Below, in pieces: positions 21,367 to 33,017 of a stretch of DNA of 64,000 nt. The DNA lies in contig OX336345.1 of the NCBI GenBank assembly GCA_946902875.1, positions 3,193,395-3,257,394 of the forward strand, in the 5' to 3' direction. The position numbers and the translations under genes were made by a program. Below the pieces are notes generated by a model, which saw only the letters and a program-made list of their open reading frames with translations, ran no database searches and was not told where the DNA came from. The stretch's first letter is position 1; every line of letters starts with the position of its first letter. The stretch comes from Nematopogon swammerdamellus. Taxonomy: Eukaryota; Arthropoda; Insecta; Lepidoptera; Adelidae.

Positions 21367-22612
21367 TCACGCTTTTTCTATTATTTTAAAAGTGTGTTTA
21401 TTTATATGCAAAACACGAGAACTGGAAAAATCCAGAAAGTTATTTATCAAATAAATAACAAGACAGATGACAGAAGTTATTTATCAAATAAATGACAAGA
21501 AGAATAACAGGACAGGCCGACACGCATGTCCGTTGTTGATAAAGGAATATTGTTTACGTGAAATGGTGTATTGCTTTTTATAAATTCAAAGCTTATCGGA
21601 AGGGAACAATTAAAAGCATATTATTCAAATTTTAATGTTGTTTATTTACTCTCTATACATATTTAACTCCCCGCCTACATATAGTTCACCTCTATATCTA
21701 TGTACATAATGTATTTGACAGAAACTTTATTTATATCAAAAAAGTAGGTGAAGTATCGACGTATAACAAACTAAAATTAAATACATTATTTTGTATCAGC
21801 TCAACTTCACGATTCACAAAATGCAACGTACACTGTGTGCCTACAACACAATAATTGTGTTCTAGGTTTTTAATTATTAAAAAAAAACTAAAACACAAAA
21901 TGTTCTCTGTAGGTATGAGTAAGTTCATATGTTTATTTTTTTTTTAATTTTATAAATATCATTATTTATTCGATCTTTAAAAACATTCTTCCTGGTGACA
22001 TTACCTGGTGAAACAAACGTGGTTATGTAATTCTCCTCACACAAAATACTTCTACATGCGATACAAATATGAAAAAAAATATATACAACAAAAAAAAAAC
22101 TTACAAATAAAACAATGTCATGATATTCACTGACAAAGGTTAGTTTTAAATATTCTTTATTTAGGATATCACAAGATACAGTTGTAAAAGTTCTTCAAAC
22201 CTAAAGTAAACCCTAAAACGGAAAGCTTCAATGCTTCCTAGCTTTTATTTAAAAAAAATACATTATTGTAAATAAAAGAAAAAAATACCATATGTCAGCA
22301 TACAAGAGCATGCATACATAGGTACCTTATATGAATCTTCAGTAACTTGACACTGGTCAAAATGTCTTAAAAAGACTATCGCCAAAAAAAAAACTAGTGA
22401 TATAACAATGCACACTGGACACCAAATTTTTTAAAATGTCCACAAAGCAAGACAAACATATTCTTGTCAAATTTGGAAATTGCATTTCGATAAAAAATAA
22501 GAAAGATTTTGTTTTATTTACAAAAGTACAAGGTAGACTGATACTTGGAGTAGGGCCACCGACCATAGCCTCCCGTCAAAGTACTTTCAAGCGCATACAA
22601 ACCTAACCATTT
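21367..22612. other. No gene seen
   Basis: AT-rich unique DNA. A duplicated 20-bp stretch (gttatttatcaaataaatga type) occurs near 21438 and 21475. No exon-like segment was found. Confidence 0.4.
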
Positions 22613-22999
22613 GTCAGCCTCGATAGCTCAGTGGTGCAGACAGTCAACTGTCGCTATTGAATGTTAAGCAACGCTGGGTGCGGTCAGTACTTGGATTGGT
22701 GACCGCTGACCGTTGGAGGCTGACCGAGGTTCAGATTCCTCGTAAAACTGTAGGTCCCTTCCCTCCTAATCTTACTTGGTGGTAGGGTTTAACCCGCCCG
22801 GGTTGGTACCACCGCACTGAATGAAACGTCGGTTGAAACGGCTATGTAAATAGTTTGTGTTTTCCGACCAGTTCAGTGTAGCCGGCACGATCAAAGGGGG
22901 AAGCATTGACATGGCACCTAGTTCACCCGGTGTTATGGGCAGACATCACGGACGTTGTAGGTGATGTAGCCAACGGCGTCAGTTTCCATAAAAAAAAAA
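22613..22999 (+). repeat. SINE family A, full length
   Basis: Nearly identical to 20977-21366 over head, 5S-like part (CGGTCAGTACTTGGATTGGT) and body, with a poly-A tail at 22988-22999. The close similarity of the two copies suggests recent mobility. Confidence 0.9.
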
Positions 23000-23119
23000 C
23001 CATGGTAACCGACCCGCGCCACCGCTGAGAGCACCGCAACTGGTTGGTCGTCGCTCGGGTCGTTCCCTTTCCAACTGTCCTCGCTTCATTCGACACACGT
23101 TGATTTTTTGTTAAAAATC

Positions 23120-23410
23120 TATTTACGAGATCGGAATCGTGCAAATGAACGGGCTAACATCCTCAAAAACCCGAGGGAGGACACTCAGAGGCCTGCAAGG
23201 ACATCGACCGCCTGCAGGACTTCTGGAAGCAGGAGCTGAGATGGATGGCAAAGCAGCTGGGGCGATACGCACAACGGATCCAAGTAGAGCGACCTACATG
23301 CGGAAAATGCCGATCAAGAAGAAGATCTACACCGAGTGCGTCCTAAATTCAGTGGTAGGTGGGTGGGTAGACGAAGGAGCGACTCCCAATATAGATACAG
23401 TTAGTTAATA
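23120..23410 (+). pseudogene. Possible decayed coding sequence, unrecognised
   Basis: Two offset frames look protein-like: ANERANILKNPREDTQ and, one frame over, EACKDIDRLQDFWKQELRWM followed by AKQLGRYAQRIQVERPTCGK. A third frame gives RATYMRKMPIKKK, whose DNA recurs at about 30523-30575. This looks like a frameshifted remnant of a transposon or gene. I do not recognise the protein. Confidence 0.35.
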
Positions 23411-25084
23411 TGCGAAGTCACACAGATCCGTGCACAATAGCTGCATACATTCATATGCCATGGTCGTGCGAGCCAAACCCCTGCGCTTCCGTAAATAAAA
23501 TAAAAAATCATATTAAGAGTGAGCAATTGCCGTGAGATGCATGCGACAAAAAAAGGATGAGCTATCGATTACTATATCACAGCTAATGTTGCTTACGGTC
23601 GGTCGTAACGTGAACAAGTAACACGGTGGATGTGATTGAATGTTACCTTCCAAAACTCTACGTCCCATTCATTTTTATTACAAATCCTTATTTCTATTAA
23701 AATTTGACTCTAAGTAACGGATTATATTCATAGACATTTTATTTAAATGCTTATTAGGGAAAAATTATTCAGTAAAAAAGGGGAAGGAAAGCATAGATGA
23801 CGCGAAATTAATGTGGACTAAAATAACAGCGACTTAACCACACAATGTGCAAAAAAAGTGCATTTTCCTTTTTGAACAATGATGATTTTTTTTGTCAGTA
23901 AACATAATTTATGTACAATCCGTATGGAATCAGTGCTGCCACCACGTGCCTTCCAAAAAACAGTGAATCTCACTCACACCAGTGACCAGCTGATGACTTG
24001 ACAGTTCAACGATGGCATTTTAAAATCTGTCTACGCGTTCCTTTCCCTTTGTTCAGCACTCTCCAATCACACTATCTACGGGAAGATGGCAAGCGACAGT
24101 CAGATAGGAAAGGAGGCAAGTTGGAGATCATCGTGGTTGAAATTTAGCTTCTCACCAGTACAACACCTACGGCAACACTTAAAATCTACTTACAAAATAA
24201 ATATACTTGGACTTCGTCACAAATAAAACTTAAATTAATTATGCAGTTACTAATAATTATGCAGTCACACATGATGGATCTTATTGTATGCACTGTGTTG
24301 ATTCGCTAAAACAATGCTGGGGAAATTGAAAAAAAAAAATTATAACAATAATAATGCACGATCTCCATACATTTTGAGGTCAGAAAATGCATGGTGAAAT
24401 TTTTATAGATTTCGCTAGAATTTTTTTAGCGAATCTACTCTTGTTACTGATTCGACTGTTCGACCTTAGCTGTCGGGATTTTTATATTTACATACAAGCA
24501 TTTTTTTTTTTCACTTAATTTCTGTGACCAACTCGACAGTGGTAGCAATTGCAAAGCCAGACCCACAGCACGTTAGCCAAGCGAGGCAAACATTTTTATT
24601 CCATCTCCCTTTAATTGCTTAGTTAGAATGAGGTGAGCCTAAACATATATGTCTAACTTGGCCAACATGTCTATACGTCTCAACTGTCAAATTATAAGCA
24701 TATTACTTTCTTACAACTTTAATACATTAAACATTTTCTTTCAACCTATGATTATTTCATAGTGCTGGTGTTTTATACTACATGTCACACATTCACTCTA
24801 TGCCATGTTTAGACTCTTCCGGCGAGTTTAAACGCGATACGGTCGAGCCGACAAGGTGACGGGCGAGCAAGCTATACGAGATGGCGTGTGCGCTCCTCTT
24901 ACAACTTTAAGTACGATCACTAGTTCCATAGCATACGAAGGCACTATTCGCCTCAGTCTACATTCCGATTTATTTACACACCATTATAAACAAAAAGCGG
25001 GAATGTCTCGGATACATTCTGTGCCTGCCACAATAATGAAGGACTAGGTAACATAATTCACATCACACAGGGCTGGTGACTTAC
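23411..25084. other. No gene seen
   Basis: Mostly unique AT-rich DNA with no repeat family recognised. Open frames here are short and without motifs. Confidence 0.35.
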
Positions 25085-25198
25085 CTCGATATCGACACGG
25101 CCTGCGGCATTCAGTACAAGAAGCTCCGTGCGACAGCAGATATTGTTATCACGGCCAGAGTTGACGCGAACACCCAATACTCCACTTTTTAGGGCTCT
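25085..25198 (-). CDS. Candidate internal exon of an unknown gene
   Basis: On the minus strand a 114-base open block is bounded by an acceptor (CTCTCAACAG) and a strong donor (GAG|GTAAGTCA). It is phase 0 at both ends and encodes 38 residues including SGVLGVRVNSGRDNNICCRT and ELLVLNAAGRVDIE. The consensus splice sites and uninterrupted frame are what I see; that it is a real exon is inference. I do not recognise the protein. The reverse strand is also open here, so strand is not certain. Confidence 0.4.
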
Positions 25199-26061
25199 CT
25201 GTTGAGAGCATAACAGAGGTTCGTTCGTGCGTGCATTATTAACGGACAGTATTCACTCATAAGTGACACACATAAGTGCTTCACCTCAATTCAATAAGTT
25301 ATGTGACCTCTAACAGTTCAATAAAGACGGAGATAGCGTCTACTTTTGTATTAGACTGACAGCTGTCACACAGAGGTGCGTATAGCGAATGTAGTGCAGT
25401 TTAGATTAAAACTGATATCGACTTAACACTTCGCCAAGTGGGAGTTAAATGAGCAAACTTTAATGTCATAATATATAATAAATAGCAATGCACACTTTGA
25501 ATTTTTCGCCAGGATATCTCTTAGACAGCATGTGTAAACCGGGCTTTACATTCGACGGGCAAGTCGACATTCAGACTGGTATTTATAGACCATCACTAAA
25601 GGCATTAGAATGCACTGACCACTGAGCTTAGGAAGGCAAGAAGGCATCTTTGCTTTATTAAAATTGAGAGATCCAAGAGTCGAGGATGTGCAAAATGAAG
25701 CGGGGAGAGGGAGTGACTCGAGCGACGGCCAACCAAACGTGGTTCTCAGCGGCGGCACGTGTGGTTGCCGTAGTTTATTTTGTAACTAGGTAGAAGTATT
25801 TAGATGGGAGGCACACATTGCGAGTGGTCCCTCCTAGGCTCAGAGGTCAGTGTTAGAATGACACTTTGATCTCAAAGGATGTCTTTTGACATGAGGTTGA
25901 TTTTGTACGTAAACAACATGCAAAACGTTTGTTTAACCGCTCAAGCGTAGTAATCCACAGTGAGGATACCCAGTGTGGCCGACTTACAACATTGAATTAC
26001 ACACTTTTTGAATATTAGAATAAGACTCATTAAATTCTAAATACAGCTGAAGATGTGTGCC
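25199..26061. other. No gene seen
   Basis: Unique sequence without recognised repeats. A 70-codon open frame at 25546-25758 (minus strand) lacks motifs. Confidence 0.35.
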
Positions 26062-26181
26062 CTATTTGACCTGAATCACCTTGGCGCCAGCCTAGAGCAA
26101 CACATTTACGATTTCTTCTGTTGTTTTAGAGACTTGGTGTGGGACCCCATGTTCGCGCGCGAATTCCTTCGCCGCCGTCTC
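26062..26181 (-). pseudogene. Short protein-like stretch with an internal stop
   Basis: The minus-strand frame reads TAAKEFAREHGVPHQVSK, then TTEEIVNVLL, TAG (26092-26094), AGAKVIQVK, TAG (26062-26064). The text on both sides of the first stop looks like one protein C-terminus, so the TAG may replace a sense codon. It could be a lost last exon or a retropseudogene piece. I cannot name the family. Confidence 0.3.
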
Positions 26182-28675
26182 AAATAAACACGATTTTTTG
26201 TGTTCTTAGACATTAGTTTGTTGTGTTTGTGTATAAATACGAAAGAATACAACATTTCTAAAGTTAATGTGTTATTACAGGAGGTTTTTATCAATTCTCG
26301 AGTGTGTGAAATCGAAAACAAACTTAACCTTAGTATATTTGTGAAGTGAAATGTTCGTGCAATGTTCAACTCACAATTTTGAATCAAAACAAAGGTGAGT
26401 GTACTGCAAGGTGTAGATATATTTGTAGGAAATTTTGTAAAGATTACAATCATGATAAATTTGCTATAGGCGTTAATTTTTTTTTCCGAAATAAAATTCT
26501 TTTTCTTGCATAACAAATCGTGAAGTCGGAAGTCGTGCGGGCGCGACTTGTAAGCGGTTAAAAACAACAAATGTTCTACAACCTATCAAAGTGTAAAAGT
26601 TGTATAAATACGAGTCTGATAATGTATTTTACAGCCCCAAGTATCCAAATAGTGCGCTTGCCACACATTTTAATTAAATAGAGCAATAGGTTGGAAATTT
26701 GCGTAGATATCTAACCACGACGCATTCATTCAACCGTCACAGAAGGTGACCGCGCACAATCTATTGTACGTTGATAAATACAGGTCACGCTATTATCCCA
26801 TGACTAATGAGCATCGCGACGAATCGCGACACAAAGCAAGGTAGATCAACAGCGCAATAACATATTCTAAACTCAAATCTTATTTACAATCTAAATTTGG
26901 AAATTAAAATTATAAAAAAAGATAGACATTAAAATTTAGGCAAAACATTTGGGGCGGCTCAGTTTATGTACATACAGTGCGGCGCGACCCTTCGACTGAC
27001 TAATCAACCATGAAATAACATCAATATATTTCAAAAACTGTCCCATGTCTCATACGGCTGAAGATACAGTTCATATCTACTCGCAATGTAGGAACAATAT
27101 TCCCTTAGAAACACTAAACAAAATTAAACAATAGGACTTACGAGTACGCCTCAAGCGTACAAATTATATATAACACACAAGTGAGCCCAATCCCTTTCCC
27201 GAGGCGTCTGTTGTATTGTATACTGACGACGATCTCATCTCACGGCTATGTGTTCTGTTAAACTCTTGTAGTCCGGTGGCGGAGCAAACTTGCAATGCTT
27301 TGCAATAAGATTTCTCCATATATAATATGTAGACACAATTGCACACATCCAGATGTGGAAGTAGAGTAAGTAACCTTATCGCTAATAGATAAATATGTCA
27401 TCAAAAAAGCAACACTGGTATACAGAGTGCATTTTTAATGGCAACTTTATGAATGGCTAGCATTAAAAGTTTTAACATACACGGAAAGAACAAGATGACA
27501 GAACATCGAGTTTTGATAGTCAACATGCAAATACTTTAGGAGTTAGCTAACAAGTTATCTATGATTGTGTTAAGACTTTGTCCGCAATCACCCTGGTGGT
27601 CCTGTCACTTGTGGCATGGAGGACATTTGCTGGCCGGGTTAGCTGGAGATCAAGGGGTTTCCCACACGCAGGTCTCCGAACAAGAGGGACTAGGTAGTTT
27701 GCAGGCTTAGAGCCAACCCCAAAAACAAACAAACAGCCTTGAATTAATTAGGGGCATGTCCAGCGACTTCATGACATATTCCCTGTACACACCAGTAGAT
27801 ACATCGACCGCAACATGCGGCATGGAAATGCAGTGCTATGTTGCACACAAGGATGCACGCGACATATAGAGAATCCAAGGCTTTAAGGGTTTGTTTCATG
27901 TTTCCAGTGTAAAAACTTACTTCTCTTGAGGCTAGGATACAAATGTTTATTTTAATATATCAATAGTAATTTCACTCGGAACATACTAGACTCAAAAAGC
28001 CGACCTCATGATTAAATTATGACCACTCCTTGCTAAGACCATGCGTTTCTAAACTCAACCATAGATAATACTCAGGTTAGCTATTTCCGATCACAACGGA
28101 GATGCCCCACACACATCATTCAGTCCTTAAACTCTAAGGAACTTTATATAAGTCTATAATGTGACGAGTCTAAGCCAAAGTGGGGACAATGATAAGAGAG
28201 AGAGATCTTAAGGCTAGCCTGGGGACTAAAGTGGTTCATATATTAAAATATTCACATAATTTATGTAAACACATTTCAGTGTGCATTCATGAATTTAAGC
28301 CGAGTGACCCATTAACATTCTTAGGATAAAGAATAAACTTAATTTGGTGCCGAACTCAAGCGTGACAAATCTTGTACAGATTTCAGCTTACTACAAACAT
28401 AATTTATTTCAACATGGTGATTGAATTCGATCAAGGTTGTATTGCCTTCAAATCAATGATCAGGAAATCAATCAAAACTATTTGAAGCCTTATGAAGTTA
28501 GTTCAATGTTCTTTGAAAACAGATTCTTTAGCTTCAAAACGATTTTTCGCTCACGAAGCAAGGCATTCCTTTACACTGTGGCCACGAGCCGCTCTAATTC
28601 TAGAAGACATGTTTTGTTCATTGAAAAGTCCTAACAAAAGTAAAGATTTTTAAAAAGAAAAAAAAACAGTTCATT
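26182..28675. other. Mostly unique DNA; one weak exon-like block
   Basis: No recognised repeat. On the minus strand 27235-27288 reads FAPPPDYKSLTEHIAVR and a stop after a possible acceptor (CATTGCAAG). With 25085-25198 and 26062-26181 it could belong to one unrecognised minus-strand gene, but I cannot join them. Confidence 0.3.
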
Positions 28676-28825
28676 TTTGTATGGTTGTACTAAGCATGTA
28701 TGCTCGCTTTATAGGTAGGTAATTTTTTATTAAAAATGCATATTGACTAAGATTCCAACCTCCACTTCTGGCGCGAGCCGCCAACGTGTTGCCAATTTCG
28801 CTCACCAAAGTATTTAGCATCCAAC
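28676..28825 (-). repeat. SINE family C (tRNA-derived), diverged
   Basis: It shares the layout of 35747-36002: a tRNA-like head on the minus strand (the complement includes GCGAGCCGCCAACGTG), with 'gtactaagca..gta..ctcgcttta' at the distal end. Confidence 0.5.
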
Positions 28826-29111
28826 GGAACGCAAGAGCTTGCATAACACTCACTACAGAATGCTTACACAACTGTTTGATATTTAAAGAGAATACACCAA
28901 CGACCCGGCTCCACTCGTGCCAGAGGTAGGGGACCGTTCATATAACATGTGGAGAAAAAAGTGCCCAAAAAGTGTCCACGTGGCATGTGAACGGTCGCTA
29001 TCTTTCTAATAAACATGCAAACACAGTAAAAAAATTTAAAAACAGACTTGGAAAATACATAAAAAAAGTGGTGTGATATAGACTCATCAGCAAATCCTGC
29101 TCATCTGTTCA

Positions 29112-29348
29112 ACTGTAGGTCCTTGCTCCTTACTAGGTGGTAGGCTCAAAATGTAGCCGACTGGGTTCATACCACTGTACTGGATCTGAGTAGGCCGCAT
29201 AGCAGGCTCAGCTGTTCTCCTCTAGTCCAGTATAGCCAGCAAACAAAAGGGAATTCACCGGTATGGCACCTACATTCTCCGAGGTGATATTGGCTGGTCG
29301 GAGCATGTGCTCTGGCTGAGTCACCCATAACAGATTACATAAAAAAAA
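29112..29348 (+). repeat. SINE family B, 5'-truncated
   Basis: It begins within the body (CTGTAGGTCC...CTTACTAGGTGGTAGG) and ends ACCCATAACAGATTACAT plus poly-A. The tRNA-like head is absent. Confidence 0.85.
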
Positions 29349-29349
29349 T

Positions 29350-29612
29350 ATATATAAGGTCTTTCAATAGTAGGTAACGCTACGCTAAGGGGTGTATGTG
29401 TATCAGATACTGATCACGTTCCCATACCAATTTTTTTTACGATATAAAAAACCTACTTATTATGGTGAAATACGCGCACTTCACGTATTAAATTTGAGGA
29501 GTGAGTCGGTTTTTTATACCGTATAAAAAAAATTGGTATGGGAACGTAATCAGTATCTGATAAACATACACCCCTTAGCGCAAAGTCACCTACTAATGAA
29601 GGACCTTATATA
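29350..29612. mobile_element. Foldback MITE 1, about 97-bp arms
   Basis: 29357-29455 (AAGGTCTTTCAATAGTAGGT ... AAAAAACC) is the inverted copy of about 29510-29606, roughly 90% matching, with a central spacer of about 55 bp. Flanking 'tatata' sequence suggests a TA-type target. Confidence 0.8.
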
Positions 29613-30168
29613 GGATCATTTTTTTTTAAGTGAAGTCCCTTAAATGGTAGGTTTTATATCTGAAATAGATCATGTTTATGTTAATTTTTCTTTACGTACC
29701 TAAAGTTATATTTTTTTCTGGACATGCCACATAGTAGTGCCCATGCATACTAATACACCCTGAAAATTTCAACAAAATCGGTCCAGTACTTTCAGAGTTA
29801 TTAAAAAATGAAACAAATTTACATTTACGTGCGCGCATCGCATCATTCGCGCGAGACAGCTGGCGGTTGTCAGCTGGCGGTCGTTGACCCGTGCGAATCA
29901 AGGCCGCACGCGCCAGCTGTTCGCGCATATGAGATGCACGTAAATGTAATTGTTTTCATTTATTAATAACTCTAAAAGTACTGGACCGATTTTGTTGAAA
30001 TTTTTAGGGTGTATTAGTATGCATGCATGGGCACTACTATGTGGCATGTCCAGAAAAAAATCTAACTTTAGGTACGTAAAGTATAATTAACATCATAAAC
30101 GTGATCCATTTCAGATATAGAAGCTACCATTTAAGGGAATTCACTTAATAAAAAATGACCTTATATAT
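29604..30168. mobile_element. Foldback MITE 2, about 235-bp arms
   Basis: The left arm (TTAAGTGAAGTCCCTTAAAT ... TTTACATTTACGTGC) and the right arm (GCACGTAAATGTAA ... ATTTAAGGGAATTCACTTAA) are inverted copies around a GC-rich centre of about 95 bp (CAGCTGGCGG repeated). It abuts MITE 1 and lies 100 bp beyond the Scm stop codon, so it may be inside the Scm 3' UTR. Confidence 0.85.
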
Positions 30169-30268
30169 TAAATAATAAAAAAAACAATAAACTATGTTAC
30201 ATAGACCACTTGAGTCCCCGGTCAGCGGTGGAAGGGCAAAGGTAAGTGGTGTTTGTGATGAGAGCACT

Positions 30269-30403
30269 CTACGTGCTGTAGTGGCGCCGAGTCTTCAGCT
30301 TGGAGACCAGGTTGCAGATCTTGAGGGCCGGCCCCAGCTTCAGCCCCATGTACTTCATCATCATGTCCGAGTTGAGGAGCAGCAGCGCTTTGCCGTCGAT
30401 CTC
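30269..30403 (-). CDS. Scm: Scm, exon 5 (SAM domain C-terminal half, stop)
   Basis: 135 bases, phase 0, from acceptor TTGTCTACAG to the stop TAG at 30269-30271. It encodes EIDGKALLLLNSDMMMKYMG then LKLGPALKICNLVSKLK, the hallmark C-terminal half of the Scm/Ph-type SAM domain. That domain polymerises and joins Scm to PRC1 through Polyhomeotic. The sequence ends RRHYST, residues 573-616 of my joined model. No polyadenylation signal could be chosen with confidence; the foldback elements lie just beyond. Confidence 0.93.
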   Translation of the reverse strand, partial: EIDGKALLLLNSDMMMKYMGLKLGPALKICNLVSKLKTRRHYST

Positions 30404-30730
30404 CTGTAGACAAATCGGTCGATTATACGTACAAATTGAAGAATACGGGAAAATGCCTTTTGATATGACTCCCCAAACACAAACACTTTCAAAAACTGAT
30501 GATAAATGCAATAAACAAAAATCGGGTTCAAGAAGAGCGACTTACTTGCGGAAAATGCCCATCAAGAAGAAGAAACCAAAATCTACAAAAAAATTGCAAC
30601 AGTGCCCAAGAACGAAATCTAAAAACAATAAAAATAAATGGAAGCCTCATTTCTTTATTGATTTATTTTAAACATTGACAGCTGACAGCTGACGCGTGTG
30701 TTCTGTTTTTTTATTTATGAGTGCACTTGT

Positions 30731-31150
30731 ATTTTTTTTTTTTTTTTTTTTTTTTTATGTAATCCGGTATGGGTGGCTGAGTCGGAGGGGCCAAAGCACA
30801 TGCTCTAACCAGCCAATATCACCTCCGAGAAGGTAGGTGCCATACCGGAGACTTCCCTGGATTGCTGGCTATACTGGACTAGAGGAGAACACAACCGAGG
30901 TTGCTTGCGGCCATCTTACATCCAGTACGGTGGTACCAACCCAGTCGGCTACAATTTGAGCCTACCACCTAGTAAGGGGCAAGGGAAGGGACCTACAGTT
31001 TTACACCGGTTCCGAACGGTGAAGCAGCGGGTGTAGGTATGCACGTAAATTTTTTCGTCAGAAAAAACTCATTGGTACACGCCGACCGGATTCGAACCTC
31101 GGACCTCCCGCATGAGAAGCCGATGCCCAAACCACTCGGCCACCCGCCGC
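30731..31150 (-). repeat. SINE family B, full length
   Basis: Long poly-T (minus-strand poly-A) at 30731-30756, the body, then the tRNA-like head ending at 31150 (GGTTCGAATCC and GGTGGCCGAGTGG on the minus strand). It sits in the last Scm intron. Confidence 0.9.
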
Positions 31151-31159
31151 TTAGTATTG

Positions 31160-31690
31160 TTTTACGTATTTTTGTTTGTTTGTGTTTTGTTTTGTTTTTG
31201 TCTAATTAGTTTTTTATTAATTGAGGGGGCGCTGATGGTTTCTTCAGATAATTTGTTCCAGGCCTTTATGACCCGGTGCGTCAGAAAATGCTTCCTGGGA
31301 TTGGTTCTATGCGTGAGCCATTTTACATTTATTGAGTGACCGCGAAGCAGTTCTTCAGTGCTCCTTTTGTACATTGACTGTAGACTTGGGTTTTTTTTTA
31401 TGGAAACTGACACGGTTGGCTACATCACCTACAACATCCGTGATGTCAGCCCATAACACTGGGTGAACTAGGTGCCATGTCAGTGCTTCCCTTCATTTCA
31501 TGTCAGCTGCACTGAACTGGCCAGAAAACACGAACTATTTACATAGCCGTTTCAAGCAATGTTTCATTCGTTTCATGGTACATAGTAGTATTCTTTTAGG
31601 ATTTTATATGTTTCTATAATGTGTCCTCGTTGCCTCCATTCCTCAAGAGTTAGTCCCAGTCATACAGAATTTTGATGTCTCATACAGAGA
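31160..31690 (-). mobile_element. CR1-like LINE fragment split by a SINE
   Basis: The minus strand encodes KHFLTHRVIKAWNKLSEETI and upstream SLQSMYKRSTEELLRG. Beyond the SINE at 31389-31585 the LINE resumes with EEWRQRGHIIETYKIL. Both parts are collinear with 38420-38690. Confidence 0.75.
31389..31585 (-). repeat. SINE family A fragment inside a LINE
   Basis: Poly-T, then CACGGTTGGCTACATCACCT, TGATGTCAGCCCATAACACT and ACATAGCCGTTTC. It lacks the head. It interrupts the LINE frame, so it inserted later. Confidence 0.8.
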
Positions 31691-31741
31691 GACGACTTAG
31701 TAAAAAACTTCAAAACAAAAAAAATTCAAAGGAAAACAAAC

Positions 31742-31991
31742 AAGCCTTGCCTTCCCTTGCCCCTTACTAGGCGGTAGGCTCAAATTGTAGCCGACTGGGT
31801 TGGTACCACCGTACAGGATGTAAGATGGCCGCATAGCAACCTCGGTTGTGTTCTCCTCTAGTCCAGTATAGCCAGCAATCCAGGGAAGTCTCCGGTATGG
31901 CACCTACCTTCTTGGAGGTGATATTGGCTAGTCAGAGCATGTGCTTTGACCCCTCTGACTCAGCCACCAATACCGGAATACATTAAAAAAA
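31742..31991 (+). repeat. SINE family B, 5'-truncated
   Basis: From CCTTGCCCCTTACTAGGCGG to ACCGGAATACATT plus poly-A. It is the opposite orientation to the copy at 30731-31150, so the two can pair in a transcript of Scm intron 4. Confidence 0.85.
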
Positions 31992-32043
31992 ATGCTTCAA
32001 AACAAAAACAATTCAACGGCAAACAAACAACAAGCCAACGTAC

Positions 32044-32268
32044 ATGTCTCCTGAAGAGATCGGCGTGAGCGGCGAGCGCGGCGTCGGCGGCGGCGATGAA
32101 CCCGATGACGTCCTCGATGGTCCAGTCGGCGGCGGGGGTGGCGGGCGCGGGGGGCGGCGGCAGCGCCGGCCGGTCGGCCGTCGTCGTCGACGTGGCCGGC
32201 TCGGGCGACACGCGCGCCGTCTTGTCGGCGGGCGGGGTGCTGTCGCCGCCGCTCGACACGTTGCTCTC
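32044..32268 (-). CDS. Scm: Scm, exon 4 (linker and SAM N-terminal half)
   Basis: 225 bases, phase 0 at both ends; acceptor TGCCCGCAG, donor CAT|GTACGT. The first 50 codons are a Ser/Pro/Ala-rich, very GC-rich linker. The last part, DWTIEDVIGFIAAADAALAA then HADLFRRH, is the first helices of the SAM domain, continued in exon 5 (30269-30403) as H|EIDGKALL, the expected join. Residues 498-572 of the model. The linker is probably disordered. Confidence 0.93.
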
Positions 32269-32404
32269 CTGCGGGCACAGTAGATATAGACACAACATCA
32301 TATCTCTGCAGTTACGTTGTCTCTGCCTACTCCATTGGGAAACAGGCGTTTATGTATGTATTTTCATATGCACCGCAACATGTTACTTTGCTGCTGTGAA
32401 ATTA

Positions 32405-32672
32405 TTTTTTAGGTTTCCGTATCCGGTACGGAAGCCTATTACTAAGCCTACGCCGTCTGTCTGTCCTACTGCTGTATCTTTGGAACCGTAATAGGTAGCC
32501 GGTTGAAATTTTCACAGAATATGTGTTGTTAAGGCGGACATAACAACAAATAATTAAAAATAGAAAAAGTAAATAATTAAGGGGGCTCCCATACACGAAC
32601 ATTTTCTTTTCTTTTTTTGTGGTGCGGGAAACCTCGGTGCGCGAGTCCGACTCGCACTTAGCCATTTTTTTT
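32405..32672 (-). repeat. Lepidopteran GTGCGAG/GCACCGAGG repeat
   Basis: On the minus strand it starts GGCTAAGTGCGAGTCGGACT and contains AACACATATTCTGTGAAAAT, collinear with 163-430. Confidence 0.75.
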
Positions 32673-32690
32673 AAATCTTTATTTGAACAC

Positions 32691-32724
32691 GCAGTGCGAC
32701 ACAATCATTCTTGTGTCGCACTGC
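32691..32724. repeat. Perfect 14-bp hairpin
   Basis: GCAGTGCGACACAA pairs perfectly with TTGTGTCGCACTGC around a 6-base loop. Confidence 0.85.
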
Positions 32725-32799
32725 AAAGATGTTGAATTCTTACACTTCTTTATTTTAATCTTAACTTTAAATTATTTTTTTATGTATTACCAACATGGA

Positions 32800-32960
32800 T
32801 GGCTGTGTAGAGGAACCAATGGTACAGTCCACAGAGCCAAATTCACCTCTCCTCACGAAACCACACAGTTAGGCGCGATGCCAGCAGATTTGCCGACTGT
32901 TGCTAGGCTGTCCAGCGTGTTAATACGACATTTGAAGATGTCGTTTGCATCTAGCAGAAG
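32800..32960 (-). repeat. Dispersed repeat shared with 11585-11705
   Basis: The minus strand contains CTAGCAACAGTCGGCAAATC and GTGAGGAGAGGTGAATTTGG, matching 11585-11705 on the plus strand with scattered differences. A further piece, TTAATACGACATTTGAAGA, recurs near 54890. Confidence 0.65.
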
Positions 32961-33017
32961 AATCATTTCCAGCAAGCCGGTGGGTTGAAATTGGCCGATG
33001 TTCAGCAATGAGTTTTT

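Noticed and set aside
31697..31903. 68-aa ORF (and similar ORFs at 35048, 39408, 40154, 19063)
   Set aside because: All are the same family B SINE body read in various frames.
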